Assembly: GCA_006384855.1 (NCBI GenBank)
Contig: VCJN01001508.1
Coordinates: forward strand, 248,001 to 312,000
Length of the DNA: 64,000 nt
Direction: 5' to 3'
From: Tetraselmis striata
Taxonomy: Eukaryota; Chlorophyta; Chlorodendrophyceae; Chlorodendrales; Chlorodendraceae
A program made the position numbers and the translations under genes. Under the pieces are notes generated by a model that had not been told where the DNA came from, ran no database searches, and saw only the letters and a program-made list of their open reading frames with translations. Positions 58,870 to 64,000 of the stretch are shown here, piece after piece; the stretch's first letter is position 1, and every line of letters starts with the position of its first letter.

Positions 58870-61800
58870 ATGGATTCGAACACTAACAGCACGCGTGTAT
58901 TGGCCGCCGCGGCTGGCAGCCGACTGCCCGCCTACTCCCCCCAGCCTTGCAGGTGCGCTGCGCTCATCCTCAGGCCCATATGCTCTGCCGCTGAAGGCTG
59001 GCTCTTCCCTCCCCACGGAAATGAGCACTAAACCGCGAACTCGACAGCTCAGCGCGGTAGTTCTCGGACGTTTCGGTCGCGTATTTTGACTTGCGCTAGC
59101 TAATGTCTCTCTCCCTGCTCAGCGCTCCGTAGACAATTACGGGCGAGACCGACGCGTGTGTGTGTGTTGGGGGGGGGGGGGGGGGGGGGGGGGGGGAGGG
59201 GAGTTACCTGGCTAATCCTTGGCTAACCTGCAGTCACGGATACGGCATAAGCCAGCTTCTCGCCCTGCCGGTCCACACAGTCCAGCACAAGTTCAATTTA
59301 ATCTTTGCGCCAGTAGTGGCGTCGCCCACTATTAGAATGACTTGGAGAGCAAGAGTGAAGGCCGGCCGGGCACTGCGTCTGCCTACAGGGGCGCCGACAA
59401 GGAGAACACGCCGCCGCTGCGGCCGGGGCAGAGCATTTACCAGTCCCTGGCGCTGCCCAAGCCCTCCGACGCCTACAGTCCGTTCAGCAACCCATTCGGC
59501 CCGCGCCCCGACACTCGCACGTCTGCCGGCACGTTCGCGCGCCTCGCGCGGCAGGACTACCTGCAGACCCCTCAGGCAGTGGCCTTCAGGTGAGGAGCCC
59601 CCTCCCACTCCCCCTGTCGTACAACGCAGCTCGGGGCAGCCGCAGCTGTCGCAGGAGCACTGAGAGGCGACGCGCGTGGCTCGTGCCTTGCGTGCAGCCC
59701 GCAGGCCTCCTCAGCGCTGCCGGAGAAATCCCGGAGGCAACGGGTATGGCCGCCATCCCAACTTGACGTCAAGAAAATCACTCGAAAATTCGCGACGATT
59801 GTGCTGTGAATGGGGTCAATGAGAACGCGATCTTGGTACAAACCCCGAGATAAGCGGCTTCTTTGGGCGTGACTCAGGTCGGGCTCCAGGACGCTGCGCT
59901 GTCTGTGGGTGGAAGCAGCGGAGCTGGCAATGGCGGCGGCTCGCCCATCGGTAGCGTCCTGGAGAGCTGCGCCGACAGCAGCGACTCGTCGTCGTGGCTC
60001 ACCGGCCCCTTCACGCCACAGGACTCGCACAAGGTACGCGCATGCCTCCCAGGATCCTGCAGGTGAATGCTGCGACACTCTCGGAGCGTCTGTGGTCGCT
60101 GGCACTCAACTGAGTAGCGTGTTGTTGTGCTGGATTCGCGTAGAGTGAGGAGCTTGAGGACGACGCTGTGTCATGCCAGAATCCGGGCGCAGACGCATTC
60201 TCTTTTTGGCCGGTATCCCCCGGGCTGGCCGACAGCGCCACCGGTCCCTCGGACAGCTCAGGTAGGGTGCAGCGGACGCCCCCTTCTGCAATCGGCGCTT
60301 ACTGGCTGCTGTCATGCTGTGCGTGATTGTCGCCGATGTGCCATCTGAGGTAGTGCGCGTCGCTGTTATTGGTGGGTAAACATCAGGTGCGCTGCCGTCT
60401 GGAAGTGCGAGTTTCCTGACCCCCAACACGGCCCGGGAGCAGCTCGAGTCACGCATACCTCTCAAGCCAGCCAATTCGTCGCGCATCCCCAAGCCATCGC
60501 GCCGCAAGTACCAGCCGATGTGCAACTCATCCGCCTCCATGGAGACATGCACAGGCGAGCAGGACGAGAATCAGCAGACAGCCGACTGGGCGTCGCAGGA
60601 CTCGCAGCCCCTCGCTGAGAATGCCAGTACCGCCGCTGGAGCCAGTGCTCCAACGGGGAAACCCGCCGTGCCATCAGCCCTTGAAGGCACTGAAGCACGG
60701 GATCAGCAGCGCGAGGCACGCAGCGGTGGCGAGCCAAACATGGGGTGGGGGCAAGACTTCATGCCAGTCGTGCCGTCAGCAGAGCTGGTGGTCAGGTATG
60801 ACACTGGCACACCGTATTAGAACAAGCATTATAAGACTATGCGTCGCCTCGTTGCCCTCCATCTCCTTATATCGATAAAGAAAAGTTATCGATGGATTCA
60901 ACCTTTTATTACGAGCACTGTCAATATGCCAGCGCGCGCCCCGCCCCCCCCCCAGCATTCCGAGACCAGGATTACCGAGACCATAGATTGTATAGATGAT
61001 ACTCACATCTCTCAGAATGCCGCTGTTCACGCGCCGTCGCCTGCAGTTAGCTACACAATCCACACTCCGGGAGCGGCATGCGTCGTTGATCTGGCTGATG
61101 CGCTTTGTCTCTGCCTGTGCCTGCGCAGCGTGTTCCTACACGCCGCGGTCCTCGTCCTGGCGGGCGCGCTCCTGTTCAGCCTGCCGGCTTCCTTCTCGCA
61201 CCATGCAAACGCAGTGGCCCCCAATGGCGCGTACCGCGCGCTACCGTTCCACAGCTGGGGAGCGCTGCGCACATCTGACTTCCTCTCCACTGACGCCATC
61301 AAGGCACGGGGCTATGCGCCATTGTACCCTCTCCCGGAGCGTCCGATGTGTGTTGGAGCACAAGTCTCTCCCCTCTGCCTTTATGTCGGAGCCACCTACC
61401 TGACTGTCATCTGCCGTCCCTGATAGGTTTCGATGGCGTCAACGGTAGACCTGCTAAGTCGCACCCTACATGAAGCTTGCAGTTCACTTGGCCATGCGGT
61501 GAGCCCCTATGTTTACCCAATACTTCAGGCAGGCAATACCTTTGGCAGGCTATGCACTAAACACTTTCAAGTTGCATTGAGCACCTATTCAACTTTTGAT
61601 TGGTATTGAAAGTGTGGTCAACTAATCTACACATCATGTATCAATCGCCGCTCCGACTTTCTACCCTTAATTTAGAAATTTACCAAATGGATCGGATTGC
61701 CGCTGTCCCAATTCGAGCAGAAACTCGTCTTGGTTTTGGCGTGCGGTTTGTGCTGACGCGATGGTGTTCCCCATCACTGCGCAGATCTGGCGGACTAATG

Positions 61801-62073
61801 GAGTCCTGCCAGGCATTTTTCGCAGCTCGTGGTGCCGCATTTGCAGAAGCAAGGGACTTCGTGGCTGCCCACTGGAGGAGGGCGTCCGTCGCCGTTGCGC
61901 AGACCTTTGGCTACGAGGAGGCGCAGAGCCCCCCATTGTGGCGCACCCTCTGCCAGCACCTAGTGATGCTGGTCAAGAGCTCCCCTCAGGAGTTTCGACA
62001 CTTTCTTGGAGGAGTATATCACGGAGCCGTCAGGCGCTTCACTATTGTTGTGCACTTCTGCATGGCGCCTTAG
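58870..62073 (+). CDS. Unrecognised single-pass membrane protein, multi-exon
   Basis: Exon chain, mostly phase-checked: 58870-58952 (MDSNTNSTRVLAAAAGSRLP), 59336-59589, 59698-59743, 59878-60033, 60144-60261, 60387-60795, 61129 to about 61380, about 61430-61499, and about 61790-62073. The first junction does not keep phase, so a small exon may be missing. The first 350 residues are Ser/Pro/Gly-rich and probably disordered (KENTPPLRPGQSIYQSLALP; DSSDSSSWLTGPFTPQDS; IPLKPANSSRIPKPSRRKYQ), with many possible phosphorylation sites. One strong membrane segment follows (VFLHAAVLVLAGALLFSLPA), then a helical tail (ARDFVAAHWRRASVAVAQTF; QHLVMLVKSSPQEFRHFLGG). I do not recognise the family. A sense-strand G tract (59168-59196) makes this gene an exception to the C-tract pattern. 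Confidence 0.55.
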
Positions 62074-62604
62074 TCGCGCTGCCGTCGTGACACCAACTGC
62101 CACTGCACAACAGAAGACAAGCCAAATGCAAGCAAGAAGGTATATTGATTCTGATAGGCGGATCGATGCCCCATCAAGGGGACTCGCACATGCCAGCATT
62201 GCTAGTGAGATTAATGAGCTCTGCCAACGAATGTTCGTGCAGGGGGTGGCAGCAGAAGGATGCGCACAATCATTGTGTGGTTGGGCATCAGTACGTGACG
62301 GATCATCATAAATGCCGTCCTCTTATTGTATAGGAGCCATGTTCAACGCATCATACTGTCGTCACCTTGCCATTGTCCGGGTAATCGCTAAGCATGATGC
62401 ACCCATGTGATGGCATGCATGGAATCGAATGAAGCTGTTAGCGACTACTTTCGCCCACCGGCACTGATGTGAGTGAGCGACCAAAAATGAGCCAGTAGCG
62501 CTAACAAATTCACCAGCAGTACTAAACAATGAACATAAGCCGCTTGAAAGAGGCCCGCATCATCCTCGAGGCGGGAAATAAGGGTCGTAAAAGTAAAGTT
62601 CGAC
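62074..62604. other. Spacer without recognised gene
   Basis: Plus-strand frame 62006-62311 overlaps the end of the preceding gene in another frame. Nothing else stands out. Confidence 0.4.
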
Positions 62605-62730
62605 CCGCCGGGACATCGGCCGAAGCCGCCCCAGCGCACTACTTCACCTCTTGCGCCAACTGCAGTCGTAGGTCTGGACCATTGCCACATTCGAACCCCA
62701 AAGGGGTAATGAAGGGTCGTACTGGTAAGA
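62604..62730 (-). repeat. tRNA-derived SINE family, copy 3 (body only)
   Basis: Plus-strand landmarks ACATCGGCCGAAGCCGCCCC, TTGCGCCAACTGCAGTCGTA, ACCATTGCCACATTCG and AACCCCAAAGG match copies 1 and 2. The tRNA-like head is absent. Confidence 0.65.
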
Positions 62731-63302
62731 TACCGGTACTTGTACCAGTAATCCTTACGTGTGCTGACAAACAAAAGGAGTTTTTTAAAATACTTATAGG
62801 CACAAGAACTCTCTTTAGATAAAAATGACAGTTTGTTTTTTTAAGACATTTTGCGGCGGAGCCTGTTCACTTCGTATGGTCGCAAACATAGGTCGTTACT
62901 GTATCGGCCTCCCACGTCGCCGTAGTGGTTGCCGGCGAGTGCAACAGATACAGCAACCACCCAGTCGCGCGTCCCCGAGTTCTACGGGTACTCCGCTTAC
63001 TCATCTTACTCCGCTTACACAACTCCTGGCCTGGGTGACCGACCTCCAGCTTGGCCAGTATGTGCCCAGCCACGTTGCCCGGCCCGCGCAGAGCCGATGC
63101 TGGGCTTCGCCGCCCACACCGCGCCGGTTCGGTGGTCGACATCGGGCGGCCGCGGTGGGGCACGGTCGCACTGCGAAGGTGTCCACGGCGCTGCGGGGTG
63201 CAAAGTGGGGTATGGAGGCGCGGGGGCGAGAGGCACGAGGCTTCCTGGAGTGTGGGCCCGGTGGTGTTGTGTGGAGCGGGGCCACCGAAGGGAGAAGCTC
63301 GC
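62731..63302. other. Region upstream of the HA-domain repeats
   Basis: Plus-strand frames are open (62825-63397, 62929-63450), but the frame used by the HA domains cannot be followed upstream with confidence. It may contain the 5' exons of that gene. Confidence 0.35.
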
Positions 63303-64000
63303 GAACAGCGGTGGCGCGCGATGTACACGCAGCTGGTGGCGTACCAGCGGCAGGAGGGCCACTGCCGGGTACCGCATCAAGATGCGGCCCACCCTGAGCT
63401 GGGGGAGTGGGTCAGCATGCAGCGGACTGCCAAAAAGAAGGGCGTCCTGAGTGAGGAGCGGGTGGCGCTGCTGGAGGAGCTGGGCTTTGTGTGGGACCCT
63501 CACAAGGCAGTCTGGCAGGACAAGTACGCGCAGCTGGTGGCGTACCAGCGGCAGGAGGGCCACTGCCGGGTGCCGCGGGAGTATGCGGCCAACCCCGAGC
63601 TGGGGGAGTGGGTCAAGAAGCAACGGGCCGCCAAAAAGAAGGGCGTCCTGAGTGAGGAGCGGGTGGCGCTGCTGGAGGAGCTGGGCTTTGTGTGGGACCC
63701 TCACAAGGCAGACTGGCAGGACAGGTACGCGCAGCTGGTGGCGTACCAGCGGCAGGAGGGCCACTGCCGGGTACCAGAACGGTATGCGGCCCACCCTGCC
63801 CTGGGGGAGTGGGTCAGCATGCAGCGGACTGCCAAAAAGAAGGGCGTCCTGAGTGAGGAGCGGGTGGCGCTGCTGGAGGAGCTGGGCTTTGTGTGGACCC
63901 TCACAAGGCAGACTGGCAGGACAGGTACGCGCAGCTCGTGGCGTACCAGCGGCAGGAAAGCCACTGCAGGGTGCCGCATGAGTATGCGGCCAACCCTGAG
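63303..64000 (+). CDS. Helicase-associated (HA) domain repeat protein, 3' end beyond the window
   Basis: The frame from 63303 encodes tandem copies of the HA domain, known from the C-termini of some algal and bacterial helicases and as stand-alone arrays in algae. Each unit is 201 bp (67 residues): YAQLVAYQRQEGHCRVP, GEWVKKQRAAKKKGVLSEER and VALLEELGFVWDPHKA. Units start near 63303, 63510, 63711 and 63912. The second and third are nearly identical at the DNA level, so amplification is recent. The conserved Trp and GHCRVP positions are kept. In the third unit one G is missing near 63895 compared with its neighbours (GTGTGGACCC instead of GTGTGGGACCC), which shifts the frame. It may be a lesion or a sequencing error. 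No helicase motor is visible here. Role unknown. Confidence 0.7.

Noticed and set aside
58598-59089. Plus-strand ORF with a poly-Leu segment resembling a signal peptide
   Set aside because: The leucines come from a CTG repeat, the frame begins in repeat R3, and the likelier exon of the next gene lies in a different frame at 58870.

Overview
This is nuclear DNA from a GC-rich eukaryote, most likely a green alga of the Chlamydomonadales (volvocine or related). The evidence is: short intron-rich genes with GTGCG-type donors; TGTAA motifs, the usual chlorophycean polyadenylation signal, 30-200 bases after several stops; an OPR/FAST-like organellar helical-repeat gene; helicase-associated (HA) domain repeats; and DIRS-order retrotransposon remains like those known from Volvox. 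The species is inferred, not proven.

Layout. Bases 1-15,010 are mostly repeats and unrecognised ORFs: proline/cytosine-rich reading frames, a minus-strand block of decayed ORFs (3.2-6.4 kb), a 67-68 bp minisatellite (10.47-11.2 kb), and a tyrosine-recombinase element flanked by direct repeats (11.86-15.01 kb). A GT14 glycosyltransferase gene follows (15.33-16.91 kb), then AT-rich spacer, then a broken DIRS-like element with reverse transcriptase/RNase H (18.3-24.6 kb). The OPR/FAST-like gene has at least 12 exons (25.9-32.8 kb). After another proline-rich repeat block (33.7-35.5 kb) comes PIG-C (minus strand, 37.18-47.42 kb). Its last intron is about 6.8 kb and holds a tRNA-derived SINE, duplicated segments and, on the opposite strand, a zinc-ribbon protein with 57-residue tandem repeats. 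From 49.4 kb to the end the window is gene-dense: prefoldin subunit 5, a GNAT acetyltransferase, a UBE2J-type ubiquitin-conjugating enzyme (minus), an unrecognised membrane protein gene, and an HA-domain gene cut by the window edge.

The genes do not form one pathway. Two act at the ER membrane (PIG-C in GPI-anchor synthesis, UBE2J in ER-associated degradation), one in the Golgi (GT14), one is a cytosolic chaperone subunit, and the OPR-like protein and perhaps the GNAT act in organelles.

The most unusual signal is the placement of long homopolymeric C tracts. They lie on the sense strand of introns, several within a few bases of the splice donor (GTACCCC, GTGTCCCC, GTGCCCC). Also of note are a 349-bp foldback repeat with at least four dispersed copies, and a three-copy SINE family. 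I found no clearly new multi-gene system.
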